NCBI GenBank assembly: GCA_039696685.1
Contig: CP155565.1
Coordinates: 992,001-1,056,000 of the forward strand
Length of the DNA stretch: 64,000 nt
Source: Vibrio sp. CDRSL-10 TSBA
GTDB taxonomy: Bacteria; Pseudomonadota; Gammaproteobacteria; Enterobacterales; Vibrionaceae
Reading direction: 5' to 3'
Part shown: positions 49,383 to 59,703 of the stretch, in pieces
How positions within the stretch are numbered: position 1 is the first letter of the stretch
Layout of the letters: each line of letters begins with the position of its first letter
Made by a program: the position numbers and the translations under genes
The notes under the pieces: model-generated
What the model saw: the letters and a program-made list of their open reading frames with translations, nothing else
Told to the model about the DNA's origin: nothing
Databases searched by the model: none

Positions 49383-49987
49383 AGTTCAGTTCCTTTAATG
49401 AACATTTGTGCAATGTTAAAACTAAAATACATACTGAGTTTTACATCAACAATATTTATTATCAACGACTATTGTAGATTGTGTTTTGAATCTAAGGTCT
49501 CGCAATCATTTAAGTGATCACGGTTCCAAATAATGCGTTCAAATAACCAACAATGGCTAAACAAATCCGGCATTATCAATAAGTAACGCTGACACCACGT
49601 TGAGGTTAAAAACTATTCTCCAGTAGTTTAATAAGCATGTATGCGTTTAAAAAACCGGCAAAATAAAGAATTATTAACCCCTTAACTCTATGTATAAATA
49701 TCTGCTATCACGATGACAAGAAGAATTATTACTGACATCTAAATTTAAAGGTATTTTAAGTCATCCGGCGTAAGAAAATGCCAGTTTCATCCTGGAACTT
49801 CTCGCAACAGCGTAAGCTAAACAAAGATAAGGCCCGGTAAATAATAAACGACGCAACAAAGTGAGGAATTAAACCATGAGTGCTAAAGGTGAGGCTTGAA
49901 AAACAGCTGAGGGACAAAACAAGGCCCCGCTATTATCAGTTTAAAAGACTTAAATAGTGATAGCGGGGCCAATAAAATCAGAAAGGA
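49383..49987. other. A/T-rich intergenic region with terminator
   Basis: GGCCCCGCTA (49923-49932) pairs with TAGCGGGGCC (49961-49970) downstream of the racemase gene on the minus strand, with TTGTTTTG following: a probable terminator. The rest is A/T-rich promoter sequence for the exported aminotransferase; no gene recognised. Confidence 0.5.
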
Positions 49988-50698
49988 TTAAGCGAGGTCG
50001 ATAAGTTTGTGAGCAGGCGGTGGTGCATACCCGCCTTGGCGCGTAGTTTTCGCTTTTAGCCTAACCAGGCTTTCGCATAAGGAAACCGCGCAAGTGACCC
50101 CGTCTAAGACCGGCAGCGAGAACTTATGCGACAAACTTTCCGCCAGATCCACCATTCCAGCGCAACCAAGCACGATCGCTTCGGCGCGATCTTCGCGGAT
50201 CGCCCGCTCAATTTCTTGCGCTATGGTATCGAACGCTGCGGAGCCTTCTTGTTCCAGCTCCAGTACCGGGATTTCTGATGAGCGCACCCGAATACACTGC
50301 CGCTCCATGCCGTAACGCATCAGATTATGTTCCAGCGCAGGCACAGAGCGGCCAAGGGTTGTCACCACACTGAACTTATTCGACAACATCGCGGCGACCC
50401 GATAACCGGCCTCACCAATGCCGATGACCGGTTTATCGGTGATACAGCGCGCGGCATCCAGTCCGGTATCATCAAAACACGCAATCACAACCGCATCGAA
50501 ATCCGGCTGCGCCCGGATAGCCTGCAACATACCCGGCACCGCCATTGCTTCATCATAGTAACCCTCGATCGATACCGGCCCCGAGGCCGAGGTCACGGCG
50601 ATAATCTCCGTGCCTTCGGATGCTACCTGACGGGCAGCATGACACGCTTTCTCGGTCATCGTCGCCGTCGTATTTGGGTTGACTACCAATATTTTCAT
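49988..50698 (-). CDS. Aspartate/glutamate/hydantoin racemase family protein
   Basis: 236 residues starting MKILVVNPNTTATMTEKA. Two catalytic Cys are visible in VIACFDDTGLD and VLGCAGMVDLAE, as in hydantoin racemase and related cofactor-independent racemases. Cytosolic. Its ATG lies one base after the livF stop, so it is the last gene of the ABC-transporter operon; the transporter may import the racemase substrate (a hydantoin, a D-amino acid or a similar compound). Substrate inferred only from family. Confidence 0.85.
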   Translation of the reverse strand: MKILVVNPNTTATMTEKACHAARQVASEGTEIIAVTSASGPVSIEGYYDEAMAVPGMLQAIRAQPDFDAVVIACFDDTGLDAARCITDKPVIGIGEAGYRVAAMLSNKFSVVTTLGRSVPALEHNLMRYGMERQCIRVRSSEIPVLELEQEGSAAFDTIAQEIERAIREDRAEAIVLGCAGMVDLAESLSHKFSLPVLDGVTCAVSLCESLVRLKAKTTRQGGYAPPPAHKLIDLA

Positions 50699-50700
50699 CG

Positions 50701-51424
50701 TTAAATATCTCCGCCCAGATAGGCTTCTTTAATTCGTTTATCATTCATCAGCGCTTTTGATTCCCCTTCCAGTACGATAGAGCCGGTCGACATCGCATAA
50801 GTACGATTGGAAATCGACATTGCCATGCGGCTGTTTCTGCTCCACCAGCAGCACACTCACCTTTTGATCGCGTGAGATCGCTACGATCGAGCGGGCTATC
50901 TCCTGCACCAGCTTGGGCGCAATCCCCAGGCTGGGTTCATCCAGCAACAACACTTTGGGATTCGCCATCAAAGCGCGGCCAATCACCATCATCTGCTGCT
51001 CGCCACCTGATAAGGTTCCGGCTTGCTGCGTATAGCGTTCACGCAGGCGGGGAAAGCGCTCCAGCACGCTGTCCAGAGTATCAGCGATGCCTTTTTTGTC
51101 TTTGCGGGTAAACGCGCCCATCAGCAGATTGTCTTTAATTGACATGTAAGGGAAAACCCGGCGCCCTTCCGGCACCATGGCAATACCACGCCCGACAATC
51201 TGGCTCGCCGGCGTGCCGTCCAGCCGTTCACCCTGGTAATAAATCTGACCTGATTTGATTTTCGACAAGCCGGTGATTGCTCTGAGGATAGAGGATTTAC
51301 CGGCGCCGTTAGAACCAATCAGCGCCACGGTTTCTCCCTCTTTCAGGCTGATTGAGACTCCCTTCAGGGCATAAACATGGTCGTAATAGAGTTCAACATC
51401 GTCCAGTTTGAGTATTTCTTGCAT
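50701..51424 (-). CDS. livF: ABC transporter ATP-binding protein, LivF type (one-base shift in sequence)
   Basis: ATPase of a branched-chain/hydrophobic-amino-acid-type importer. Walker [11 protein letters not shown]-loop region [10 protein letters not shown], signature LSGGEQQMM and Walker [11 protein letters not shown] are all present. The frame breaks at GTTTC 50833-50837; dropping a base gives [20 protein letters not shown] and ends EAYLGGDI at 50701. Start ATG 51424 (GTG 51427 possible) immediately follows the livG stop. Confidence 0.9.
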
Positions 51425-51427
51425 CAC

Positions 51428-52210
51428 TTACATCCCTATCGCCATGTCTTCCGAGCCAAGGTAGGCTTCGATAACTTTCGGATCATTCTGAATTTCCTGC
51501 GGTGTCCCTTCCGCGATTTTTTCGCCAAAGTTAAGCACCACAATGCGGTCTGAGATTTTCATGACCGCCGGAATATCATGCTCCACCAGCAAAACCGTCA
51601 CACCGCGTTCATCACGCAGGCGGCGTACCAACATCACCAGACGCATGGTTTCATCATGATTGAGGCCGGCAAAAGGCTCATCCAGCAAAATAATCGCCGG
51701 ATCGGTCGCCAGGCCAATTGCCATGCCTAACACACGCAAATGGCCCTGCGGCAGGTTGGAAGCCAGTTCATCGGCGATCGACTCCAGCCCGAGGAGTTTG
51801 ATGATTCGATCTGCTGACTGACCAAATTTCGCTTCGTCCGCTTTTGCCCTGCGAGTACCGAGGAAAAAACCCAGCAATGACGCTTTGGACTGCAGATGAT
51901 GCGACACAATGATATTTTCCCGCACCGTCATCGATTTAAAGATCGTGGTTTCCTGAAAGGTACGTACCACACCGCGACGAGCCACTGTATGCGGTGCCAG
52001 ATTGCTGATGCGTTCCCCTCGGAATAACACCATACCGCTGCTGGTTTTCAGGAATGAAGAAATCAGTTTGAACAGAGTGGACTTGCCGGCACCATTCGGG
52101 CCGATGATCGACAGAATTTCACCTTTGCGAACCAGAAAACTGATGTCGTTGACTGCGGTCAGTCCGCCAAAACGCTTGGTGACGTTACGCACTTCTAGAA
52201 TCGGTTTCAT
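51428..52210 (-). CDS. livG: ABC transporter ATP-binding protein, LivG type
   Basis: 260 residues with Walker A GPNGAGKST, VVRTFQETTIF at the Q-loop, a variant signature LPQGHLRVLGMA, Walker B ILLDEPFAGLN and the switch His in LLVEHD. The signature lacks the usual LSGGQ Gly-Gly, as is known in LivG/UrtD relatives. It overlaps livM by one base (ATGA-type junction) and is followed directly by livF. Confidence 0.92.
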   Translation of the reverse strand: MKPILEVRNVTKRFGGLTAVNDISFLVRKGEILSIIGPNGAGKSTLFKLISSFLKTSSGMVLFRGERISNLAPHTVARRGVVRTFQETTIFKSMTVRENIIVSHHLQSKASLLGFFLGTRRAKADEAKFGQSADRIIKLLGLESIADELASNLPQGHLRVLGMAIGLATDPAIILLDEPFAGLNHDETMRLVMLVRRLRDERGVTVLLVEHDIPAVMKISDRIVVLNFGEKIAEGTPQEIQNDPKVIEAYLGSEDMAIGM

Positions 52211-53178
52211 CAGCGTTTCTCCTTACGTTCCAGCAGGCTCAATACACCGTTCGGCAGGAACAGCATCAAAATGATCAGTAAACTTGAGTAGACCAGCATC
52301 TGGTACTTGCCGATGGTGAACAGCAGATCCCAGCCAAAATAGAGCATCAGCGTGCCGAGCATCGGCCCGAAGACATAACCAAGCCCGCCCAGGAAACAGT
52401 TCAGCATGAAGTTAATGCTGTCTGCGACCTGGAATGAGGACGGATACACCGACTGAGTGATAGCCACGAAGCTGGCTCCGGCAATCCCGCCAAAAAACGA
52501 TGAGATCGAATAAGTCAGAACCCGCAGGTAGGTGGTATTAACACCAATCGAAGATGCCAGTTCTTCGTTTTGTTGCATTGAGCGGCACAGATGCCCTAAA
52601 CGGGAATTGACAATGCGCCATAACACGCCGTAAGCAATGATCATCATGGTCACTGCCATGATATAGAACGCCACTTTTGGATTTTCCATACTGGCAAAAT
52701 CAGGAATGATGGTCAGTCCGAACAGCTCCAGAGAACCGGGCAGCGGCAGCGAAGTGATCCCCTTCGCACCATTGGTAATCGGCAATGCCAGCGCAGTCAG
52801 ACGCATCACTTCCGTCAGGATCAGGGTGACCATCGCGAAATAGACCCCGCGCAGGCGCAGGATCGGCAGGCCAATCACCACCGACAACAGGGCGCAAAAC
52901 AAGCCCGCCAGCGGCAATGTGGTCCAGAAGCTTAGCCCGTATTGGGTAATCAATATTGCAGAGACATAACCGCCTGCCAGAGAATACGCGCCCTGACCGA
53001 TGTTGATACGGCCAATCGAGAACGTCAGCCAGACACCCGCAGAAGCAATCGATAACAGCGCAACAGAAGTCAGTGTGTAATAGAAATCGGTACGACCGGT
53101 CAGACTGATAAACAGCGGCACCAGCAGATAAACAGCCACAGCAAACATGGCCACACGTGTGAGTATTTTTTTCGTCAT
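52210..53178 (-). CDS. livM: ABC transporter permease, LivM type
   Basis: 322 residues, about ten hydrophobic segments, with GVWLTFSIGRINIGQGAYSL and, near the C-terminal half, the GGIAGASFVAI and GGLGYVFGPMLGTL motifs typical of LivM. Inner membrane. Four bases separate it from the upstream livH gene. Works with LivH as the translocation pore. Confidence 0.92.
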   Translation of the reverse strand: MTKKILTRVAMFAVAVYLLVPLFISLTGRTDFYYTLTSVALLSIASAGVWLTFSIGRINIGQGAYSLAGGYVSAILITQYGLSFWTTLPLAGLFCALLSVVIGLPILRLRGVYFAMVTLILTEVMRLTALALPITNGAKGITSLPLPGSLELFGLTIIPDFASMENPKVAFYIMAVTMMIIAYGVLWRIVNSRLGHLCRSMQQNEELASSIGVNTTYLRVLTYSISSFFGGIAGASFVAITQSVYPSSFQVADSINFMLNCFLGGLGYVFGPMLGTLMLYFGWDLLFTIGKYQMLVYSSLLIILMLFLPNGVLSLLERKEKR

Positions 53179-53182
53179 GTGC

Positions 53183-54052
53183 TTAACCCCAAGGCTTACC
53201 CATTAAACCGTGCGGTCTAATTGCTAAGAAGATCATTAAAGATGCAAAGATCAACAGATAAGTAACGTCGCCATACTGTGACAACACAGACAGACCGACA
53301 CTTTCCAACATGCCCAGAATCAGGCCACCGACAATCGCTCCTGGAATCACACCCGCACCGCCGATCATGATCATGATGAACGCTTTGGTGGAGGTCGGGC
53401 CGCCCATGCCTAAGTTAATCCCGGTAATGGAAACCAAAAGTCCGCCAACCACCCCGGCCAGCATCGCGCCCAGAGCAAAACCAATCATCTGGTAGCGGTC
53501 GACATCGACCCCCATCAGTGTGGCTGACACTTTGTCCTGCGCCAGAGCACGCATGGCACGGCCCGCTTTGGAATAGTGCATGATCAGCATGAAGGCAACG
53601 ATCATCGCGATAGCAATACAACCGATGACAATCCGGTCATACGGCATAATGATTTTGAAATCCCAGTTGAACACGCCATCGACGATTTTTGGCACGCCGC
53701 GCTGCTTCTCGCCAAACACCAGCAGAATCACCGAATCAAGGAAAAAGCCGATGCCCGCCGCCAGCAGCATGGTACTTTCATCGCGCTTGGATTTTTTAAT
53801 CACCGGCCGGAATAGGAATTTCTCAATCAGAGCGCCGATCACGGCCAGGGTCAGCCCCGAAATAATCAGAGCAATGAAAAAGGGAAAATTAAATTGGGAT
53901 ACAAAGGTATAGGTGACAAAACCACCCATCACATACATCTGACCATGAGCAAAGTTCATCACATTCATCAGCGAAAAGATGAGCGTTAAGCCCAGTGCAA
54001 TCAGCGCGTACTGGGCGCCAAGATAGAGCCCGTTTACTACGATTTGTTCCAT
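53183..54052 (-). CDS. livH: ABC transporter permease, LivH type
   Basis: 289 residues with the LivH start GLYLGAQYALIALGLTLIFSLMNVMNFAHG and C-terminal GGAGVIPGAIVGGLILGM. Eight or so membrane segments. A hairpin at 54134-54158 lies between the binding-protein gene and this one, which probably lowers its expression relative to the binding protein, as is common in such operons. Confidence 0.92.
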   Translation of the reverse strand: MEQIVVNGLYLGAQYALIALGLTLIFSLMNVMNFAHGQMYVMGGFVTYTFVSQFNFPFFIALIISGLTLAVIGALIEKFLFRPVIKKSKRDESTMLLAAGIGFFLDSVILLVFGEKQRGVPKIVDGVFNWDFKIIMPYDRIVIGCIAIAMIVAFMLIMHYSKAGRAMRALAQDKVSATLMGVDVDRYQMIGFALGAMLAGVVGGLLVSITGINLGMGGPTSTKAFIMIMIGGAGVIPGAIVGGLILGMLESVGLSVLSQYGDVTYLLIFASLMIFLAIRPHGLMGKPWG

Positions 54053-54133
54053 AACGAAACCTGTTCCATAGCGAATCCGCTACAGCCATTGCGTTGCTCT
54101 GCTGCAGCTGTAGCGGACATTCAACAGCAAATC

Positions 54134-54158
54134 AGTGGCGCAGAGACTGCGCCACTGT
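54134..54158 (-). terminator. Hairpin between livK and livH
   Basis: CAGTGGCGCA, loop GAGAC, TGCGCCACTG; no T-run. Likely a partial terminator or mRNA-stabilising element within the operon. Confidence 0.6.
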
Positions 54159-54177
54159 GACCCGAAGGGAGAAAGGA

Positions 54178-55366
54178 TTAGTCCACTTGAGCGATAAACA
54201 GCGTTTTGAACTCACCATCCTGATAGGTGTTCACCACCAGAGGAACAGACAGCTGACGCTTCTGACCAAATGAGGTGCTGCCGACATATTTCAGCGTTGC
54301 ATCGCCAACCATGTATGGGTTTGGCGCAGTAAAAGTATCCATGGTTTGCTGGAACGCTTTCACATCAGAAATCGCTTGCGGGTTAGCTTTCAGCGTCTCG
54401 ATGATGTACTCCAGCGCATAAACCTTAGTATTCGATTCATCGTTGTACTCACCGTATTTCTCGGTGTAACGCTGAACAAATTCACGCATGGTGTCTGATG
54501 CCACTTCCGGTGTTGAAGCGCCGCCAACCGAGATAAAGCCGTTGGCCAGATCGCCCGCGCCTTCTTGCAGCACATTGGCATCCTGAGCCGTTTCGGTCGA
54601 AATCAGACCGGTGTAACCCAGTTCACGTGCTGAACGGATCAGCTGCGGCGCGTTGGCTGGCGACACACCAGACAACACCAGCAGATCAGGGCGGGTTTTA
54701 ATCACAGGCAGCAGAAACCGGGGTAAAGTCGGTGGTATCCACTTGGTAAGTGACGTTGCTGGACACAACGTTCAGCCCCAGAGCTTTAGCCGCTTCCACA
54801 CCGCCATCGCGCTGGCTGAGCGGGTCAGACTCGTTCGCAGCAACAAAGGCAATATTTTTGATGCCTTCTTTTTCAATCAGGTATTTATAAATTGCCGGAC
54901 CAGACTGGTAGTTGGCCACCATGCCAAGAATCGCATTTGAAGCAGGAGCTGTGTACAAAGATTTGGGAAATGCGTATGGGAAATACATGATGCCTTTTTG
55001 CTCAGCAACCGGACGTACCGCAGCGGCGCCATCATCAACGTTAGGACCGACTACGTAGTGCACCCCTTCCTGAGCCATTTTCTCCATACCGGCGACCGCA
55101 CGTTTCGGGTCTTTCTGATCGTCAAAAGCAACGATATCGATGTCATAGGTGGTATCACCGATCTTCACGCCGCCCATTTCGTTAATCCAGTCAGCGCGGG
55201 TTTCCATCGAACGCTGGTTAGAAATACCCCACGCGGCAGCAGGACCAGAAGTCACGCCAACAAAGCCGATTTTCAAATGAGGATTCGCCGCAAATGCAGA
55301 GCCCGATAGAGCCACACTTACCATGCTTGCCAGCAGACCGGCTTTGAGAAAGCGATTTTTATTCAT
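54178..55366 (-). CDS. livK: ABC transporter substrate-binding protein, LivK/HAAT type (one-base shift in sequence)
   Basis: Periplasmic type I binding protein of about 395 residues. Signal peptide 1-27 (SMVSVALSGSAFAAN), then HLKIGFVGVTSGPAAAWG, VVGPNVDDGAAAVRPVAEQ and NIAFVAANESDPLSQ. The frame breaks at GAAAC 54714-54718 (+ strand); dropping one base gives FTPVLLPVIKTRPDLLVLSG. Resembles hydrophobic-amino-acid receptors; the operon's racemase hints at another ligand, so the symbol is used in the family sense only. Confidence 0.88.
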
Positions 55367-55869
55367 CTGTAAAACTCCATTTAGTCGTTATCGTCTTTTT
55401 GCTCCAGCCCCGTGCCGGAACTCAAAATTGTCGACAATAAAATCTCCATTTGTGAACAATTTCTAATTTTATCGTGTGCAACTGATGTGCCAGTTTTTGT
55501 CGACGAAAAAATAACTAAAGGATGTATTTCAAAATCAATATCTTAGTGTATACATTCAGTTAAAAAATGAATTTTCACCTAGGGTAATAAAGCAAGAGAC
55601 CGACAGATCTGCACTGAAATCAGGCATATCGACCTAAAATAGATCATTTTTTATACAAAACGACATGCCAATAGCGATTAACCAGCAAACCATTACTCTC
55701 GCAATGACTTTGGCATTCATGAAATAGATGGATTACCCAGCGGTTTAAAAAACCCAGAACACTCAGGCTCGGCGAATAGCCGCTCGAAGAGCAATACATG
55801 ACAAATGCCAGCAAGATTGTATACAACTAACCAAAACCAGGCAGGGAAACAAAAGATCGCAGTTCGAAT
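55367..55869. other. Intergenic region upstream of livK, nothing specific recognised
   Basis: A/T-rich in its left half; should hold the livKHMGF promoter. No ORF with a ribosome-binding site and no clear terminator was found. Confidence 0.35.
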
Positions 55870-56361
55870 TTAAGCTCTGACCCGAGCCATATGATAGGCA
55901 TCGACATATTCGCCATTGCGGAATGCATACGCTTTTGACTCACCTTCAATCTCGAAGCCAAATTTCTTATACAAGCCAATCGCAGGCTGATTGTCGGTAA
56001 ATACGGTCAGCTCAATACGTTTCAGGTTCAGCCAGTTATCAGCCAAATCAATTACCGTTGCCAGCAAGGCACTGCCAACTCCGACGCCCTGCATCTGATC
56101 TTTGATTCCCATCCCAAACGAGGCAGCATGGCGGCGGCGCTGATTCGTACAGACGTTCAGAGTAATATTACCCACCACTTGCCCATCTACGACAGCGACA
56201 TAGGCGTGCACATGTTCAGCCTGATCAGACAAACGTTTATGCCACAATTCAAATGAAGAAAACGGCAGTTGCAGCGTATTACTGTACGCTTTGGGAGACT
56301 CAAAAATGGCTTGGACCGCACGGGCATCGGACGGCTCAGCTTTGCGGATGGTGATTGGCAT
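55870..56361 (-). CDS. yhhY: GNAT N-acetyltransferase, YhhY/AaaT-like
   Basis: 163 residues starting MPITIRKAEPSDARAVQ. The acetyl-CoA loop is MQGVGVGSALL, preceded by the motif A strand, and the C-terminus FTDNQPAIGLYKKFGFEIEGES, YAFRNGEYVDAYHMAR is nearly the same as E. coli YhhY, an L-amino-acid N-acetyltransferase. Cytosolic. The in-frame upstream ATG at 56376 is possible, but the start at 56361 fits the family. Stands alone. Confidence 0.85.
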   Translation of the reverse strand: MPITIRKAEPSDARAVQAIFESPKAYSNTLQLPFSSFELWHKRLSDQAEHVHAYVAVVDGQVVGNITLNVCTNQRRRHAASFGMGIKDQMQGVGVGSALLATVIDLADNWLNLKRIELTVFTDNQPAIGLYKKFGFEIEGESKAYAFRNGEYVDAYHMARVRA

Positions 56362-56446
56362 GCAGGTGTATCTCAACTCAATAGATAAGGAATCTTAGTA
56401 TGCCGTTAAAAAAGCACTAAAGTCATCTACTGAACGCATATTATGA

Positions 56447-56479
56447 CTCCTGCAGTAACATTGCTAATCACTGCAGGAG
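56447..56479. terminator. Hairpin between MFS and GNAT genes
   Basis: CTCCTGCAGT (56447-56456) pairs with ACTGCAGGAG (56470-56479). No T-run; 3' structure of the minus-strand MFS transcript. Confidence 0.45.
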
Positions 56480-56501
56480 AGCCGCATTATCCGCTTACCG
56501 G

Positions 56502-57705
56502 CTAGCGAAACTGTTTGAGTCGCACCAACCAGGCCAGAGCCGATGCCGCCGTAATGGCACCAACAACACCATCCCAGCCAAAGTGCTGGTAAAGAAAACT
56601 ACCCAGCGCAGAAACCCGATGCCATTCCGATAAACACGAAAGTAAACAGTATGGCATTAAGGCGACCGCGGGCCTGTGGTTCAAGACCATAAACAATACT
56701 TTGATGAGCAATCAAGGTCGCGTTGAGGCCGAAATCAAACACAATCACCAAAGCAATCAAAGCCGGAATCTGGCCCACCAGTGGCAACAATGATGTGAAG
56801 TAAATACCGACATAGGAGAACACCACCAGCAGGATACTGGTGACCGCCACTTTATGCGCGCCGATTTTATCAGACAGCGATCCGGCCAAAGGTGCTGCGA
56901 TGGCTCCGGCAGCGCCGGCGATGCCAAAAGCGCCGGCCGCAGCGCTACCCATCTGATATTTTTCAGCCAGAAAAACCGCCAGTGTGGTCCAGAAGGCGCT
57001 GAATGAAAGTGACATCAAACCCTGTGATAACGCCGCTTGTTTGAGCCGAGGATAACGTTGCCACAAAGGCAGCATGGATTGTAACGTCTGCTTATACGTC
57101 AGCGCACTAGAAGCAGGCATGGCCGGCAGGACTCTGCTTAGTAGCAGCCCCGTGACAGCGACCGCCAAAGCTGCGCTGTAAAATACACTTTGCCAGCCAA
57201 AAAACTCGGCAATAAAACCGCTGAATACCCGAGATAACAAAATACCGGTTAATAAGCCGGTCATCACCGTACCGACGGTTTTACCACGCTGTTGGTCGGA
57301 TGCCATTGCAGCCGCAGCCGGAACAATATCCTGTGCTGTAGTCGCCATCACCCCAATCAGCAGGCTGGTGATGAGTAACATACCGTAACCGCTTGCCATA
57401 CTGGTAACGACCAGTGATATAGCTAACAGACTGGCCTTGGCAATAATCAGTTTTTTCCGGTCCAGTGAATCCCCCAAAGGCACCAACAATAATATGCCTA
57501 ACGCATAACCAATTTGGGTTAATGTTGGGATCAAACCAGCCTGACTGACATCAAGACGAAACGACTTGGCTAATAAATCCAAAATGGGCTGGTTATAATA
57601 TATCGATGCCACACTGACACCGGCCCCCACTGAAAGAGAAAATAATGTTTTAAAAGATAAGGTTGGCAGAGATCGTTCATCTGCAATAGATTGTAAGGAA
57701 TTCAT
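56502..57705 (-). CDS. MFS transporter, 12-helix drug/sugar exporter type (one-base shift in sequence)
   Basis: About 400 residues with 12 predicted helices. The loop 2-3 motif is PLGDSLDRKKLI, a variant of motif A; GVMATTAQDIVPAAAAMAS and GKTVGTVMTGLLTGILLSRVFSG (motif C-like region) suit the AraJ/YdhP-like antiporters. The frame breaks at GAAAC 56611-56615 (+ strand); dropping one base gives GMASGSALGSFLYQHFGWDG and ends LVRLKQFR at 56502. Start ATG 57705 has AGGTGAG. Divergent from a LysR gene that probably controls it. Confidence 0.9.
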
Positions 57706-57796
57706 TTCGTTTCTCACCTGTTGAATGAACAAAGTATTGCGTTTTCTGATACGATTGGTAGATGAAGCGCCAACAGAATAGTTATACGTACTACGT

Positions 57797-58750
57797 ATGA
57801 AAGAATCAAAAACGACTCACCCCGACCGACTGATGCTGTTGCAAACTTGGGTACGTATTGTCGAATCCGGCAGTCTGACGGCCGCCGCCAGGCTGCTCAA
57901 TACGACCCAGCCGACCGTCAGTCGCAGGTTGCGTGCATTAGAGAGCCTGTTTGGCAGTAAACTCCTGTTAAGGACCACACATCAGATTAAGCTTACCGAC
58001 GATGGCGAAGCCTGTTATCAGTATGCCAAACAGATGCTGAGCAACTGGGCCGCCATGGAAGAATCGGTCGGTAAACAGCAATCAAGAGTAACGGGTAAGT
58101 TACGCATCCGGGCGCCACACGCCTTCGGGCAAGGCCAACTGATCGCCCCCTTAATCGATTATCTGCGTCACTATCCTGACATCCGCCTCGACTGGCAGCT
58201 CAATGACACCACACCTGACTTCTTAACCGACAATATCGACTGCGCTATTCAGGTTGGCACCGTCAGCGATACCAGCGTGGTCGCGAGGCTCGTCACTCAT
58301 GTACCAAGAATTCTGGTCGCCTCACCGCAGCTGCTGGAGCAACACCCCGAGATCCGCGATATCGGACAAATCGCAGATTTACCCTGGATTTCAGTCAGTA
58401 CCTTCTACCGCTACGAACTGACCTTAAAGCCGCTCGCCCGGCAACAAGCGCATACCCTGCAGCTTGATCCTATCGTATCGACCGACAATATTTACGCGGC
58501 AACCCAGCTGGTCAGCGATGGTTTAGGCATTGCGGTGATCTCTTCCTGGCTGGTTCAGCCCCTGATCGAATCCGGTAAGCTGGTACACGTTTTGCCCGAC
58601 TGGCAGGCGGATGAACTGCCGGTTTATCTGGTCTATCCCTATGCCAATTACTACCCTAAGCGCCTGACTGCATTTTTAGACATCATGACCGCTGCCATTA
58701 AACAGATGTCAGGCACTCGCTTACAGCCCGCTTCTGAAGATGAAATTTGA
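57797..58750 (+). CDS. LysR-family transcriptional regulator
   Basis: 317 residues. Winged helix at about 10-70 with SGSLTAAARLLNTTQPTVSRRLRALE, then a substrate-binding domain (LRIRAPHAFGQGQLIAPLIDYL, VSTDNIYAATQLVSDGLGIAVI). It belongs to the CrgA/AaeR-like branch. The gene is divergent from the MFS exporter with a 91-base gap holding the near-palindrome TACGTACTACGTA, a candidate operator at the start codon. Confidence 0.92.
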   Translation: MKESKTTHPDRLMLLQTWVRIVESGSLTAAARLLNTTQPTVSRRLRALESLFGSKLLLRTTHQIKLTDDGEACYQYAKQMLSNWAAMEESVGKQQSRVTGKLRIRAPHAFGQGQLIAPLIDYLRHYPDIRLDWQLNDTTPDFLTDNIDCAIQVGTVSDTSVVARLVTHVPRILVASPQLLEQHPEIRDIGQIADLPWISVSTFYRYELTLKPLARQQAHTLQLDPIVSTDNIYAATQLVSDGLGIAVISSWLVQPLIESGKLVHVLPDWQADELPVYLVYPYANYYPKRLTAFLDIMTAAIKQMSGTRLQPASEDEI

Positions 58751-58789
58751 GTCATCTCGCCAGGCACTGTTTAAGCCATAAGAGCTGAG

Positions 58790-59603
58790 TTATACCGCCC
58801 AAACCGCAGCCAGATTCTCGTAAATCAGCTTGCTGGTCATCAGAAACGGTCACCGATATAAACATCGGACGCACCAGGCGTGTGCCAAAACGCATCACAA
58901 ACTTGCTGCCGACCACAGAACCGATAATCTGTCCGACTGCCATCAACAAGCCCAGCTGATAGTCCACCTGACCCAGCGCGATAAACAGGATCAGAGAAAT
59001 CATGTTACCAACCAGATTTAACGGTTTGGTCGCCATTGTGGCCTGCTTGAGGGTATAACCGAGCAGAGCAACAAAGCCGAGCATCCACAGCGAGCCGGTC
59101 CCCGGGCCGAAAAAGCCGTTATAAAAACCGATCAGCAATCCGGCGATCAGCATAAATTTACGGTTAGACCATTTTGCTTCACTGGCCTCGGTAGCTTTTA
59201 AGCGTCTGGAAAAAATGGAATAAAGGGTAATCGCCACCATTAACACCGGCAGCAACACTTCCAACGCCGCCTTATCGATCAGGCTGACCGCCACAGCGCC
59301 GGATAAAGCCCCGACAGAAGTGAACAGCACACCCAATATCATTCCCTGCAACGGAAACTGACGGCTGGCAATAAACATCAGCGAAGTTGTCAGCTCCCCA
59401 ATTACGGCCTGTAAGCGGTTGGTGCCCAACACCACCATGGGTGGCAAGCCAGCCAGCAATAAACTCGGTACGGTAATCAAACCGCCACCGCCGGCGATGG
59501 CGTCGACCACCCCGGCAATAATGGCCACAGCAAATAAAAACGCGTATACCCACTCGCGGTGAGCAAGCAGTTCACCACTACTCAAAATAACCTCACTGTG
59601 CAT
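58790..59603 (-). CDS. TauE/SafE (TSUP) family anion or sulfur-compound permease (one-base shift in sequence)
   Basis: About 270 residues with eight hydrophobic segments. The first repeat has AGVVDAIAGGGGLITVPSLL and the second GFYNGFFGPGTGSLW, the two signature blocks of the TSUP family. The frame breaks at GAAAC 58843-58847 (+ strand); dropping one base gives VTVLMTSKLIYENLAAVWAV and a stop at 58790. Start ATG 59603 follows GAGGAAAAC; the in-frame ATG at 59657 has no ribosome-binding site. Divergent from a LysR gene. Confidence 0.88.
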
Positions 59604-59703
59604 GTTTTCCTCAACATCAATGGCAGACAGAGCGCTATTTGTATCACCAGCTAGCATGTGGTTAAATTAATACATTCTTATTCCATCATTAAGGTAAGAC
59701 TTA

